NCBI GenBank assembly: GCA_030323885.1
Contig: CM059191.1
Location: 103,650,292-103,714,291 of the forward strand
DNA length: 64,000 bases
Origin: Branchipolynoe longqiensis
Lineage: Eukaryota; Annelida; Polychaeta; Phyllodocida; Polynoidae
Direction of reading: 5' to 3'
The first letter of the stretch is position 1; each line of letters starts with the position of its first letter. Positions 53,881 to 64,000 of the stretch are shown here, piece after piece. A model generated the notes under the pieces. The model saw nothing but the letters and a program-made list of their open reading frames with translations, was not told the origin of the DNA and ran no database searches. The position numbers and the translations under genes were made by a program.

Positions 53881-54423
53881 TATAGTCAGCTCTGGTTAAT
53901 CTGAAACATTCTGTCACACACCAAATAATGTCGGATAGCAAATTGTCGGATTAACCAATTTAGACTATTTCATGGTCGTTTGTGTTATTTTGTATAAGCC
54001 TATATAGGCCTACGTGTGACTGAATCATGTATGCAGTTATTCATTAAAATAATAACACCTAAGTAATGTATCTACATTTATTACAGATAAACATATATAT
54101 CAATCATTCACACTAACAATGTTTGATATTTAAAAACTTCGACAAACTGTACTGCACAGCATGGTTCTGAGAATAGTGATGTAGATCGTCCATAAATCTG
54201 GGATATTAGTGCTAATTCATGTTTGATGGATTTCAACTGTCAGATTACCCAGAGCTATTGGCATGCTATAGGTATGCTTGTTACAAAAACGCAGTGTCAG
54301 TGTCGGAAAGCGAGTGTCGGATTAACCAGAGTAATTAGCATTGATTAACATTGGGGAAATCCGTTCCACCTGAAATCGTGTCGGTAAGCAAAATTGTCAG
54401 ATTAACCAGAGCTGACTGTATAG
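53881..54423. mobile_element. 540-bp pogo/Tigger-like MITE
   Basis: GTCAGCTCTGGTTAATCTGA at the left and TCAGATTAACCAGAGCTGAC at the right, flanked by TA. The inner copies (TCGGATTAACCA...) recur near both ends. The TIR type and TA flanks suit pogo-like elements (family knowledge). Confidence 0.75.
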
Positions 54424-55008
54424 ATAACTATTTGAATATCAGGCCATGCAATCGGGAGGCACGTGGGTCTCATCTGGACTTTTCAGCTTGTTACCAAGAG
54501 GGTCACTCTTTGAAACTGGGCGCCACGAATTTAGTTTCCATGTTACGATGGGCCGTATTCGATTAAACAACTCGAGTCACCCGAACCACTTTTTGCCGCA
54601 TGCGCAGGCCCGACAACCACTGGTTGCATGAACGAATACGCTCGGGGTGGAAAAAAATAGTGGCTTAATCCAACACTTTCTTTTTTTTAATAACCAATAT
54701 AAATACAGCGAAATAGGATTTAAAGTATTTTATTATTGCATGGTTTAATTATATTTCCATTTCATCAATCTGGGTTATTACCCAAAAAATAACTATTAAA
54801 AAACATGTAGGACTTGTACTGGTAGCTATTAGGTACAGGACAGTACCAGCATAACTGTGACGTCATCGCTCCTAGCACCCTCAGCCAATACGTGGGGCTC
54901 TGGGGTCTGGTCGTTTTGCACACGGCTCTTGTATTTTTAGACTCCACTCGCGGTGTTCTATTTGAAATCCTAACGTCTCGGGTGACCCGATTCGCCTGGA
55001 GTGTCATA

Positions 55009-55180
55009 TTAATTAAATTGCAGGATTGACGATAAATAACAAAGTAAAAAATACCCACAAAAACCCAACACATACTTTGTCGTCTTATATCCTGTATACA
55101 CATTTATTCAATATTAAATAGGTCTCCTATTGAATTAGATTGACAGATAGTTACAGTAATACAAAATATATTGACTATAA
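55009..55180. repeat. 170-bp duplicate, copy 1
   Basis: AATTAAATTGCAGGATTG ... CCTATTGAATTAGATTGACA ... AATACAAAATATATTGACTA; the partner is at 55797-55965 in the same orientation. Confidence 0.8.
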
Positions 55181-55796
55181 TCGAATACCACCATGGTGAT
55201 AATGAATTATTTCTTTTTTGGTCCAAAGTCACAACACTGATCAGAAGCAGGCTTGTGTGATTTCTTTTACATGGAAATGTACACACACCCCAGCTTTTCT
55301 TCTTCTAAAACGCAATTGTTGTTGCTTAACTATAATCAGGACAATTTGATTCGAATATATTTTGGGCCTACATGTTAAAATAATATTCTGGATGTGTAAT
55401 TGATTCCCCATGTTACAGCACTGGTTGTGCATTCAGTCGTTTCATTATCTGATTGTGAATAAAAAATGTTTAAATATCTAAAATGAAATGACTCATTTCT
55501 CACCACTAGGGTTTTCTGACACACAGTGACCGGGACACACATTCGTGATTCCATATGTTGATTTCAATAAATCGAGTATTAATTTCTAACAATGCCTATT
55601 GGTATGTCAGCAACAATGTACACAACTCGACGCTGACACTTTTAGAGGAATTTCTTTTAATTAATTTAGTTTTGCTTCATATATATATACATAATTATTT
55701 GGGAAGAGCAAGCATATTTCAGACGGGCAAGTACAATTCGAGAGACACTTGCCCTACAGGACCATTCGGTGTTGAGAGTTCACAAAAACTGTGCAT

Positions 55797-55965
55797 TTTA
55801 ATTAAATTGCAGGATTGGCGATAAATAAAAAGTATAAAAATACCCACAAAAACCCAACACATACTTTGTCTATTATATATACATATTTATTCAATATTAC
55901 AAATATTTCTCCTATTGAATTAGATTGACACGTATTTACAGTAATACAAAATATATTGACTATTA
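55797..55965. repeat. 170-bp duplicate, copy 2
   Basis: Roughly 90 percent alike to 55009-55180 by eye (small indels), 790 bp away. Confidence 0.8.
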
Positions 55966-56334
55966 CAATTGGAATATGCTAGCAAGTAGATTATCGCCGT
56001 ATTAAACATCAAACTCGGAGGGCTTGTATCCCAACAATACGGCTCCCCCTCGCTAATGAGAATGTTTAAACGGCTCTAGTAAGGTTTCACTTAAGGGACA
56101 TTAAATTAAAGCCGATCCATCCCAAAAATTATGACTAAATATATCAGACACATGGTAATGGGATGGCTCGGTAATTACATAATAGGATTGACAGCACAGA
56201 CCACATAACTCAGGAAACAAACATACGAGTGTGTACACTCGTTACCTACAAGTGCAGTATGGCTGGCAATAATACTAAGGACAGGTAGGGGGAATAATGA
56301 TGTGGACCGGCACATATGGCAAAACTCAAACAGT

Positions 56335-56340
56335 TTTATT
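56335..56340 (-). terminator. candidate poly(A) signal
   Basis: AATAAA on the minus strand, about 630 nt after the stop codon at 56969. It would give a 3' UTR that includes the 13-bp array. Confidence 0.3.
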
Positions 56341-56494
56341 ATATTCCACCCTCATAAAGTAACAGTTCGCTAATGCCTTAATGGTGGTAATGGTAAAGTA
56401 ATTACATATTGTTATTTGAGTGATGATTTTAACTGTATTATTAGAAAACTATCCATATGATAAGACTAACTAAGACATGGAACACGCAAAACAG

Positions 56495-56962
56495 TAGACA
56501 GACAACACACCGAGCATACAAACAGAACATGCAAACGGAACATACAAACATAACACACAAACAGAACATACACACGGAACATACAAACTGAACATACAAA
56601 GGGGATGTTGTTGTCGTAAAGGGAACATATAGAAAGGGAACACACAAAGGGAACGTAGAAAGGGAAGATACAGAGGGAACATAGAAAGGGAACATACAGA
56701 GGGAACATCGTTTTGTTTGTTTTATGTAAAGGGAACATAGAAAGGGAACATAGAAAGGGAATAAGGAAAGAGAACATAGAAAGGGAACATAGAAAGGGAT
56801 CATAGAAAGGGAACATAGAAAGGGAATATGGAAAGGGAATGTAGAAATGGACCATAGAAAGGGAACATTGTTTTATTTGTTTTATGTAAAGGGAACACAC
56901 AAAGTGAACATACAAAGGGAACATACAGACAGAACATAGACAGAACATACAAACAAACCACA
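56495..56962. repeat. 13-bp minisatellite in the 3' flank of a gene
   Basis: Units GAAAGGGAACATA and CAGAACATACAAA, about 35 copies. It begins only a few bases after the stop codon of the minus gene and would be transcribed as a U-rich 3' UTR. The Phe/Leu/Cys/Val frames of 70-165 codons are artefacts. Confidence 0.9.
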
Positions 56963-56968
56963 AACAGT

Positions 56969-57476
56969 TTAGTTACTCCTGCGGGGAAGTAACCTATTGC
57001 GGACTTGTTCCGACCCCTGACGGCGTGCCGTTTGTGTTTCGGGCCCGCTGGCTGCTGAACCGTCCTGTCCTTTCACGTAGCGACGCGCGCGCACCTGTGC
57101 ACTGCTCACTGAGACCCCAGACCGTCGCCCGCCAGGTGGCGTGGGTGAAGCATCCTTCTGATGTGGCCTCCGGACCGCCCCGGTGACGATCCCTGGCAAG
57201 GCCGTCGATGGTGATGCTCTTCCTGACGAGGTCGAGGTGCTCGATGTGGCATAATCATCGGTGAGCGGCGCTACGTTAGGACCGAGCTTGTTCGAGTAGC
57301 CAGTCATGATCCGCTTTTTCAGCTGTGCCAGACTCCGCTCTTTTGACTTCTCGGATGTGTTGCTCGAGCTTGTCGCGAGTGCGGAGTTGCTGTTGGGCTT
57401 CACTGCTGTCTGGTGCAGCCCTTGCAGCCGTTCCTTCTGATCATTCAGCTTGGGGAACCTGGCGGTGCTGGTTTGT
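56969..57476 (-). CDS. last coding exon of an unrecognised minus-strand gene
   Basis: The acceptor CATTGCAG (57477-57484) is followed by 508 nt ending in a stop at 56969-56971. The frame enters in phase 2, as required by the exons at 59631 and 60679. The 168 residues are disordered in character: Ser/Thr/Gly/Pro/Arg-rich with a central basic stretch (ERSLAQLKKRIMTGYSNKLG) that could form a helix, then TSSTSTSSGRASPST and a strongly basic C-terminus (NRLLPRRSN). The start shown by an ORF finder at 57403 is only a GTG inside the exon. I do not recognise the family; codon usage and GC are higher than the AT-rich introns around it, as expected for coding. No stop or indel is seen. Confidence 0.7.
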
Positions 57477-58132
57477 CTGCAATGGATAATTTGTAAGGGA
57501 TTTGCTAAAACTGCGTAGTCTGATGGAAGTATAATTCAGTAGCAATCTGCTTAGCACTCTTAGCGTTCTAGATAGTCTTTTAAAAAAATGCAGCGTTAAC
57601 TGACTCAGTGCTATGTATGGTGTCATTATAACATAACTAGATGCCCATTTTTTGTAAAATATACGATAAATATCGGATAATATTTATCCGGCATTGTCCG
57701 GATAAATGTTGTGAAGGGATTGTGAACTATTTAGATTGGCCTCAATGGTCAATTGTGTTTATAATTAGACAGCCCCTGTTGCGTGAGCAGCAAAAATAAC
57801 TCAGGTTTGATTCCTATATATTACTCTGGTTAGATCTCCCATGTAAGGAGTGTGGAGAGATCTTTCTATTGACGAGGCTAAGAATGTGAATAAAGGAGTT
57901 GGGCTTTAGCAAATTAGCACAAAATGGGGTAGTGCTAAGCAGGATAGTTTTGTGGGTAATTTCGAACAGGCACACATAAACTGATGACATCAGTGAAAAC
58001 ACTGCATCAGTTAACTCTTATTCTAATAGACCCATGCGACTAGTCGGCTATACTCTCTTTTCTTCTCCGTGTGTGTATATATATATATTATATATGCAAA
58101 CTATATATATAGTTATATTTATATTGACCAAA

Positions 58133-58314
58133 TACAGTAAAACCTCTCTATACCGACCCCTCCACAGATCGACCACTTCCATATATCGATCGCTTTATTT
58201 CGGTCCCAACAATACCATTATAAGGATATTCTACCTCTCTAAACTGACCACATCCCTAAATGGACCACTTAATGTCGGTCCCATGGTCGGTCAATTTACA
58301 GAGGTTTTACTGTA
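58133..58314. mobile_element. 182-bp pogo/Tigger-like MITE in an intron
   Basis: TACAGTAAAACCTCT at the left and AGAGGTTTTACTGTA at the right, with CGACC/GGTCG words mirrored inside (CTATACCGACC, GGTCGGTCAATTTA). Flanking TA. Confidence 0.8.
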
Positions 58315-58394
58315 TGTGTCTGGACTCTGTACAGAGAGTACTCAGAGGTGATCTACAAATGTACACCTTGCGTGAGTGATCAAGTACCAGTCAT

Positions 58395-58752
58395 TAAAGT
58401 TGAATAGTCTGATGCTTTTGAGTTTCTCTCATTTTCTGAGATAGATATATTAGGTTGATCGTTAAAATCTACTTTACTTTAGTCTGAAGTAACTTTTATT
58501 TTAAATGGCTACCTTTGGAGATATTTGAAGTGCAACCATGCCAAATTAATTTTGGCATGCATGCCAAGAATCTGAGACCCATATCTTTCTGCAATAACAT
58601 GTTTTATTCAATTGCCTTGGCATTCCATTCTGCATGGCGACACATGTTTAATAAGTGCACTAGTATCTAAGTTTGATATGTAGAATCAAATCTAGATAAT
58701 TGTTTCGGTTTTGAAAATTTGATGTATTTATGGGACTATGCAGCTTTAACTC
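58395..58752 (+). mobile_element. TTAA-ended MITE family, copy 4
   Basis: ATTAAAGTTGAATAGTCTGA ... GGGACTATGCAGCTTTAAC: inverted ends with TTAA at each tip. The best-preserved full-length copy. Confidence 0.75.
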
Positions 58753-58773
58753 CACTTCCATGAAATCAAAACT

Positions 58774-59079
58774 GGGCCGGGTTCAGTGTACGCCTCAGAG
58801 GCGCCTTGGAGACAGCTCCGTGACATGCTTTTGGCCTATTTGCGTTCAGGGTACGCCGTGGCGTCGCTTCAGAGACGTCTCGCTTTTCAAATAGGAGGCA
58901 AAAAGCGCCTCCAAAATGGCCATCGGTTTCAGTGGTTTCAGCCAATCAGAGCTGTTCTTTTCAATTACAAATGTCTGCACCCTATGGAGGCCGCCATTTT
59001 CAAGGCACCTGACAGCTAAGGTTGTTCAGACTAGCACAATATCCAGAATATTTCCAAGGCGTACCTCGAACGCAGCCTT
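58774..59079. mobile_element. 306-bp MITE
   Basis: GGGCCGGGTTCAGTGTACGC at the left; GGCGTACCTCGAACGCAGCC at the right reads inverted. The interior has AAAATGGCC and CCAATCAGAGC words. It lies in an intron of the minus gene. Confidence 0.55.
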
Positions 59080-59630
59080 GGTGCCATGCATCACCAATGA
59101 TAGATCGTGGAAACTTATGGAATATATAATACATATATGAGTCTTTTCATGGTAAATAGGTCAAAAGTGTTACATGAGGGCTAACAATTTATATTGTGTA
59201 TTACCCCACTTTCTTTTCACTGAGTAGTCAATTCTTCTCCCTACAGATATTAGGAATGTGAAGGAAAAGATAGTTTAGGTTACCATCTTTTCAGAATAAC
59301 ACAAATTAATTGTGTAGCCAGCCTCAAGTATGGATATAACATATGATTTATTAATAACAACAATTATTTAAGAAAATGTATTGAACGAAACAATTAATGT
59401 TGATGCTGTGACATCACAAGTATACAATTGCACCTTAAATATATCTGTCCAGGGAAGTTATATCCATCCCAATTTTTAGTTGTGGACGTCACACAATATG
59501 AGGGTAGAACAACAAAAATTGGGGACTTCAATTACATTTTTCTTCAAACAGCTTTGTAGAAAAGTGGTATTACTAGTCATGGTATTATAAAATAGGCTTA
59601 CACATGCAACAGTAGCGAATGTTTTCTTAC

Positions 59631-59663
59631 TGAAGTTCTGGTATTCCAAGAATAGCATATTCC
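59631..59663 (-). CDS. 33-nt microexon of the minus-strand gene
   Basis: A strong pyrimidine tract (CCCCTGCTTTTCCCTTGC on minus) and TTATGTCAG precede 33 nt, which are followed by GTAAGAAAAC. The length is a multiple of three and, in the phase set by the flanking exons, it reads EYAILGIPEL with no stop. It could therefore be constitutive or an in-frame cassette. A chance arrangement cannot be excluded without RNA data. Confidence 0.55.
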
Positions 59664-60084
59664 CTGACATAACAAGCAAGGGAAAAGCAGGGGCACCACA
59701 GTTACGTATAGAACCAGTTTAATCACCATGGAATATCAGAAAAAATTCAAACATATGCATGCAAGAGAGACACTTATTTGAAGTGAGAGTGTCCTATTAG
59801 TTTATAGAGTAACAGGTAATATCCTGTGCAAAATAAAGGTATAGTAGGCTGTAGAAAAGTCCACATTATCCATGTAACAAATACATGCCTATAAAAGACC
59901 ATATTTTTGGAATGAACATGTTGGCTTTTTTTACTATGTCACATTAGGCCATAATCTTTTCATATCTATCCCTCCAAACTGTAAGAATACCAATTCTAAA
60001 AAGAAAATACCTCCTCTACTCTTTCCATAATTAATTTTGACCATTACATACTGGAAAATTCATTGGCCCCATTTACCATTAGAC

Positions 60085-60089
60085 GACCC

Positions 60090-60123
<34 letters not shown>

Positions 60124-60125
60124 CA
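60085..60125. repeat. TATA microsatellite
   Basis: (AT)n, about 20 units. Confidence 0.95.
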
Positions 60126-60235
60126 TACAGAGAAGAAAAGAGAGTATAGCCCACTAGTCGCATGGGTTTGTTAGACTAAGAGTTAAGAGATGTGGTGTAT
60201 TCACTGATGTCATCAGTTTGTGTGTGCCTTACTGG

Positions 60236-60552
60236 GCACGGTGGCCTAATCGGTAGCCTATCGCGTGTAGGAGATCGAGAGTTTGGTTCCCGGTCTAGTC
60301 AACCCAATGACTTTAAGATTGATACTTGTTGCTTCCTAGCATGGCTTTCGACATTAATAGGATAGGGCAAGGACTGGTTAGCTCAGTGTAATGATAATGT
60401 GACTGAGTGAGATATTAGGTCATGGTGCCGGGGGCCTAATTTCCCAGTGGGGCAGCACTATAAAGATGCCATGAGTGCGCAATGTCACAAGTCGGTACCC
60501 GTCCTTATGACCTTAGATGTTGCTAGGACATAAAACAACAACAAACAAACTA
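60236..60552 (+). mobile_element. SINE family A, near full-length
   Basis: Head GGTGGCCTAATCGGTAGCCT, B-box GTTTGGTTCCC, all body blocks, and tail GATGTTGCTAGGACATAAAA with AACAACAACAAACAAAC. The best single reference copy in the window; it lies in an intron of the minus gene in antisense. Confidence 0.8.
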
Positions 60553-60678
60553 AGCCGTACACACCAACATTGCCGCGAGGAATCCAGCCACATACTAAAA
60601 AAAACTAAAAAGGTCATGTGACCTCATCTTTGTATTTCCAAAATGGGTATCAACTAAAACAATTTGGGGTGTACGTAC

Positions 60679-60951
60679 GGTTTTATGATGTTGTTTGTCT
60701 TCTTAGGGATGTTTTGGGCCAATGTGGTCACGTCGATTTCCTCTGCTGGAACGACATTTCCCACCGTGGCCCACTCCGGCTTCTTCCCTGACTCCGCCTT
60801 CAGTGTTTGGTCTCTGAAAGGACACTTCAACCCCAAGCTTTGGGCATGTTTGCCCTTGCTTGCGGGGACTATCCTTTCTGAGGACCTTTCAAACCGCGTA
60901 GTCGTCTTGGATTTGGGAGACGCTGTGATGTCTGGTAGCGTTTTCAAAATG
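60679..60951 (-). CDS. internal coding exon of the minus-strand gene
   Basis: The acceptor CCCCTCCCCATGTGCAG lies just before 60951, and the donor AAAACC|GTACGT after 60679. The 273-nt exon is phase 2 at both ends and encodes 91 residues: SILKTLPDITASPKSKTTTR at the start, then a Lys/Ser-rich part and TNNIIKP at the end. It joins in frame to 62727-62879 upstream and to 59631-59663 or directly to 56969-57476 downstream. Composition is charged and mixed, not repeat-derived. Unrecognised family. Confidence 0.75.
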
Positions 60952-61114
60952 CTGCACATGGGGAGGGGAAGATTAAAGCTCCTGTATTTATTGACGACTG
61001 ATTGATTGATTGATTTGATTATTCTGTCACTTAGCACCTCCTCCCAGAAAGCTATGCATCAATTGCATAAATTGCATCAATTACCTTTTGTTTATTTATT
61101 TTATTTCATGTGTT

Positions 61115-61340
61115 TTACCGGACGCGGTGGTGAATCGGTAGAGCGCAGGCCTCTCATGCAGAAGGTCGGGAATTCAGTTCCCGGTTGAGTCAAACCAATG
61201 ACTTACAAATTGATGCTTGTCGTTCCCAAGTCAGGCACTCAGCATTCTTAGGATAGGGCAAGAACTGGTTAGCTCAGGGTCAAGATAATGTGACTGATTG
61301 GGATATCATTAGCAGTTTATGGTGCTGGTGGTTTGGTCTA
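61115..61340 (+). mobile_element. SINE family A, 3'-truncated
   Basis: Head CGGTGGTGAATCGGTAGAGC, B-box TTCAGTTCCCGGTTGAGTC, body to TGGGATATC, then lost. Confidence 0.75.
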
Positions 61341-62040
61341 AAATATACGATTAAATTTAGTATTTTTTATTCTGCTTCCCACTAGTCTTCTGCTGGCCGT
61401 TCCTGTTTTGCATACTCTCCACAATGCATCAGTTCTGAAAACCGACGCGGAGCACAAGTTTTTGCTACTGCTGTCAGAGGGCGGGTTGATGGTTAGAAGT
61501 GGTGGAAATCGTCTATTATGCAAACCAGATATTGGTTTGCGATAGTATACAAGCACTTTATACCAATAGTAATACTATTGCATAGCCACTTGCTTATAAT
61601 TTGTATCACAATCCACGACATAGTCTGAAGTTATTTAGTGTTGTGGGTTCAACCCCCATGTGGTTCACTCCTTTTAACATGCAACAACAAAAAACGTGTT
61701 CCTTCTATATGTCTTTCTGATTGAATTATGCAATGTAATTGTACTAACATATATTTTACATTAAAGCAAATATATTTCCTGTTTGAACTACTCTAAAGAA
61801 AATTGAAAATACCTCAGTTTTACTCTCCCTTCTCTCCATTCACTCAGTCATTTTCAAAACAGCAACTGGAGTCCCAGCCTCCCCCCCCCCCCCACACACC
61901 CCCACTGACCTCAGCACTCTTCCTGACCCAGTTCAGGTGCAGTGAGTCTACAACTCTCCCTCCACATATCTCGTTATATTAATAAACATAAAAACTAAGC
62001 AGAATTGTGCTTGGAGAGCATTTGTCGTAGTACATGTCCG
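61341..62040. other. intron sequence, no further exon seen
   Basis: 61440-61520 resembles the 105-bp unit at 42455-42995 (CAGAGGGCGGGTTGATGG ... GTGGTGGAAATCGTCTAT). A poly-C run lies at 61881. Confidence 0.35.
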
Positions 62041-62043
62041 TCG

Positions 62044-62666
62044 CCATGAGGTATAATGGGAGACTTTAACCGATGCACTCGACTCTTGGGTGGTTCTGAG
62101 GCTTACAATTGTTACCTGCTGCAGAACTGAAATAATATAGAAAGGCACTGATAAATCGGACCAATTTTTGGTTTGAAGATTAAACTTCAGGTGGGATGGT
62201 TGTAGAAGCGGGGACCTCTTTACAACAATTAACAAATAGTTGTTGAGGCAGCTCCAAATCACTCTGGCCCAGCGGTAGCAGTGCACCTGCATCCAGCAGC
62301 AGGGGGTTCAGAGGAAGGGATGGGTAAAGATGGGTTCAGCAGTAAGGACAAAGCAAGAGAGCGAAAAAGGAAAAGGGCCCCACCCAAGCAAACAACTCCC
62401 TTGATCAGGCGGAGGAGTAAGCCCGGGAGAAAAAAAAAGAAAGGGTAGAATAGAGGAAAGAGAATTGAGGAGAGTTGAGTCAAAAGGCCTTGTCTCCTTG
62501 CTCTATGGTGAGCAGTAAACGAGCTGGAGACACGGATGGAGTAAGAGGTAGAAAGTGAAATGCTGGCCGGCTCCCCCTCCTGGAACTCTTTTCAGACATA
62601 ATCAAGGAGGAGCGAGGCGGAGCAGAGAGAAGAAGAGGTGTGGACAAAGTGCGGCCCGGATAGCAA
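62044..62666. mobile_element. 626-bp insertion element, copy 2
   Basis: Starts CCATGAGGTATAATGGGAG and ends GGCCCGGATAGCAA; collinear with 43413-44038 over its length (for example TGCAGAACTG, CTCCCCCTCCTGGAACTC, TTTTCAGACAT). Target duplication not recognisable, so probably older. It lies in the intron just after the exon at 62727. Confidence 0.75.
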
Positions 62667-62726
62667 GTGACCCATGCAGACTATGTGTGTACATGGCATG
62701 AGTGATAATGTGGAACATATACTCAC

Positions 62727-62879
62727 CTCTTGAGTGGTTGCTTTCCTCTCCCTAGTCCTGCACGGGCAAGTGCAACTTTACGGTCGACCCGAAATTCCAG
62801 CCGAGAATCAGGAAACCGGACATGTTTTTTACCTTTTTCTTGATTCTTGGCTTCCCTGTTATCGGTAAATATCGGATTG
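62727..62879 (-). CDS. upstream coding exon with a PP1-docking-like motif
   Basis: The donor CAAGAG|GTGAGTAT follows 62727 and is near perfect. In the phase required by the next exon the minus strand is open back to a stop at 62885-62887, giving about 50 codons (FTDNREAKNQEKGKKHVRF, then PDSRLEFRVDRKVALARAG). KKHVRF at 62813-62830 fits the RVxF docking pattern ([RK]-x-[VI]-x-[FW]) of protein phosphatase 1 partners. The 5' edge is uncertain; ATCAAG at 62880 is one possible acceptor. A possible start exon lies at 62960-62982 (ATG, MAASAQT, ending in phase 2), but its donor is weak. Confidence 0.6.
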
Positions 62880-63116
62880 CTTGATTAACTGAGTCCTGTC
62901 AATGGTCCGGGTGCAAAAAAAAAACCGAAATGACTGGACCAAAATGAAAACGTGACTACAATGTTTGAGCTGAAGCTGCCATAGCATACTGATATTCAAA
63001 TCGATTTCTTTTCACTGAAGCTGATACATCCCCTATAAAGTACCCTACTCCGTGTGAAATTGATCAACTTTAACTGGAAAGCACAGCAATACATTCTTGT
63101 TGATTTTTTACAATTA

Positions 63117-63531
63117 CAGATGAACCTCGATGCAACGGAGACCGATGCAACGGATTCCGGATCCAACGGACACAATCCGCTAGAGTGAATATCTGAATTT
63201 GTAGGAATTGTTTCTTTGGATGCATACTGGTCAAGCATTACGTATATCTCGGAGCCAGTGACAGTTGCTACAATCCACCACATCTGAAGAACTGTCTCGA
63301 TTTCTATTAATTAAGAGCAGCTAACAGGTCCAAAGCCTATTATTATAGCTGTATCCTATGCAGGTATTGCAGGTATAGCAATACCTCAGGGAGTTTGACG
63401 CCCCTGCCTTGCAGAGTTGTAAACCCACTGCCTTGTGGTACAGGTTCTTAAATTTCATCGCTGCAATGGCCAAACGGCTTTAACGGACAACTGCTCCCCC
63501 CTATTAGTCCGTTGGATCGAGGTTCATCTGT
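63117..63531. mobile_element. pogo/Tigger-like MITE with nested fragment
   Basis: CAGATGAACCTCGATGCAAC at the left and TCGAGGTTCATCTG at the right, flanked by TA. Inside are two further ATGCAACGGA words, and at 63358-63451 a fragment of the ATG-repeat retroposon. Confidence 0.75.
63358..63451 (+). mobile_element. retroposon 5' fragment with intact hairpin
   Basis: GGTATTGC, AGGTATA, GCAATACC then CTCAGGGAGTTTGACGCCCC, ending at GGTTCTTAAATTTC; only the first 90 bp of the family are present. Confidence 0.7.
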
Positions 63532-63645
63532 ATATATGTGAATGAATGTAACATAACGTGGCCGGAAGACCAGTGTCTCAGCGCTGAAAACATACCTTTG
63601 TTCACTGAACCAAAATGATCATTTACAAATTCAATTATTTTACAG

Positions 63646-63697
63646 AGAACAGCTCAAATGGATTTGTCGGATTTTGCACATGAACCCTTCATTATTG
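63646..63697 (+). CDS. first coding exon of a plus-strand gene leaving the window
   Basis: TTCAATTATTTTACAG (acceptor, to 63645), then 12 nt of leader, ATG at 63658 and the open frame MDLSDFAHEPFII before ATTG|GTAAGT (63698). Both splice signals are near consensus. It leaves in phase 1. The remainder must lie beyond 64000, and a non-coding first exon must lie upstream. Too short to name. It points away from the minus gene, so the pair may share a control region at about 62.98-63.6 kb. Confidence 0.6.
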
Positions 63698-63784
63698 GTA
63701 AGTTTACTCTCGGTCAGCAGCAAACATTCATGGCGCAAAATGAATCTATTGCCAGTTTAATGTTTTCCGAAATATGTATGCGTT

Positions 63785-64000
63785 AAAGTTGCATAGTCAT
63801 ATGGCTTTAAGTTTCTACTGTATTGTTTTGACCCAAAACAAAACTAACAGTATATTCATTATGTCACTTTAGTTCAGTTCAAAGGATTAAAGTTGCCTGT
63901 TTGATTTAGTGTTTTTGTCATTTTCTGCGATAAATATATCAGGTTTAATCATTATAATCGACCTTACATTAGTTGGAGGAAGCTTTGATTAAAAATTACT
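63785..64000 (+). mobile_element. TTAA-ended MITE family, copy 5 (cut by window end)
   Basis: TTAAAGTTGCATAGTCATAT at 63785 and a second start ATTAAAGTTGCCTGTTTGAT at 63887, so two starts of the family lie side by side. The rest lies beyond the window. Confidence 0.6.

Noticed and set aside
56441..56963. Minus frames of 120 and 165 codons, Phe/Leu/Val/Cys-rich, resembling a membrane protein
   Set aside because: They come from the 13-bp array; hydrophobicity is a by-product of the unit.
61338..61556. 72-codon minus frame with normal-looking composition
   Set aside because: It overlaps a fragment related to the 105-bp repeat at 42.5-43.0 kb and lacks fitting splice sites.
62948..63283. 95-codon minus frame around 63.0-63.28 kb as a coding exon
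   Set aside because: Half of it lies in the pogo-like MITE, and no splice sites fit the phase of the neighbouring exon.

Overview
This is eukaryotic nuclear DNA. There are no operons, no ribosome-binding sites and no long real ORFs. Instead there are split exons with GT-AG borders, tRNA-derived SINEs, many short inverted-repeat (MITE-like) elements, and an extreme load of minisatellites and simple repeats. One SINE body (the copies near 8.4 kb and 15.3 kb) resembles tRNA-derived SINEs that I associate with molluscan genomes. A lophotrochozoan, probably a mollusc, is therefore my best guess; this is inference and was not searched.

Ordinary genes are sparse. The best one is on the minus strand at 56.97-62.88 kb. 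Four exons (62727-62879, 60679-60951, 59631-59663 and 56969-57476) share one splice phase and read through to a stop as about 321 residues of a basic, low-order protein that I do not recognise. It carries a K-H-V-R-F motif like a PP1 docking site. A plus-strand gene starts head-to-head at 63646-63697 and runs off the window. Two phase-compatible minus exons (20650-20785 and 18395-18496) mark a second unrecognised gene. Weaker exon candidates lie at 150-391, 21875-22117, 25442-25505, 45411-45737, 50150-50423 and 53174-53494.

Layout: 0-9.6 kb, MITEs and SINEs with a GC-rich promoter-like block at 4.74-5.24 kb. 9.6-13 kb, a nested SINE/retroposon followed by a 49-bp and then a 20-bp tandem array. 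13-19 kb, long pyrimidine-rich tracts, G-rich tracts and a 10-bp purine array. 19-30 kb, gene exons, AT minisatellites, an 80-bp array, MITEs and duplicated blocks. 30-43 kb, GC-rich islands, 82-bp and 16-bp arrays, purine and pyrimidine tracts and a 105-bp array. 43-50.4 kb, a SINE split by a 626-bp insertion, a MITE, a 36-bp array and a 1.2-kb pyrimidine tract. 50.4-64 kb, an AT-richer region with SINEs, MITEs and the main gene pair.

Nothing here shows several genes working together. The striking content is repeat biology: nested insertions with readable target duplications, a short retroposon family with a 5' hairpin and an ATG-repeat tail, SINEs sharing a head but carrying different tails, 71-72 nt tRNA-like modules, and near-consensus CTCF-like motifs. 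All repeat copy numbers and motif matches were counted by eye.
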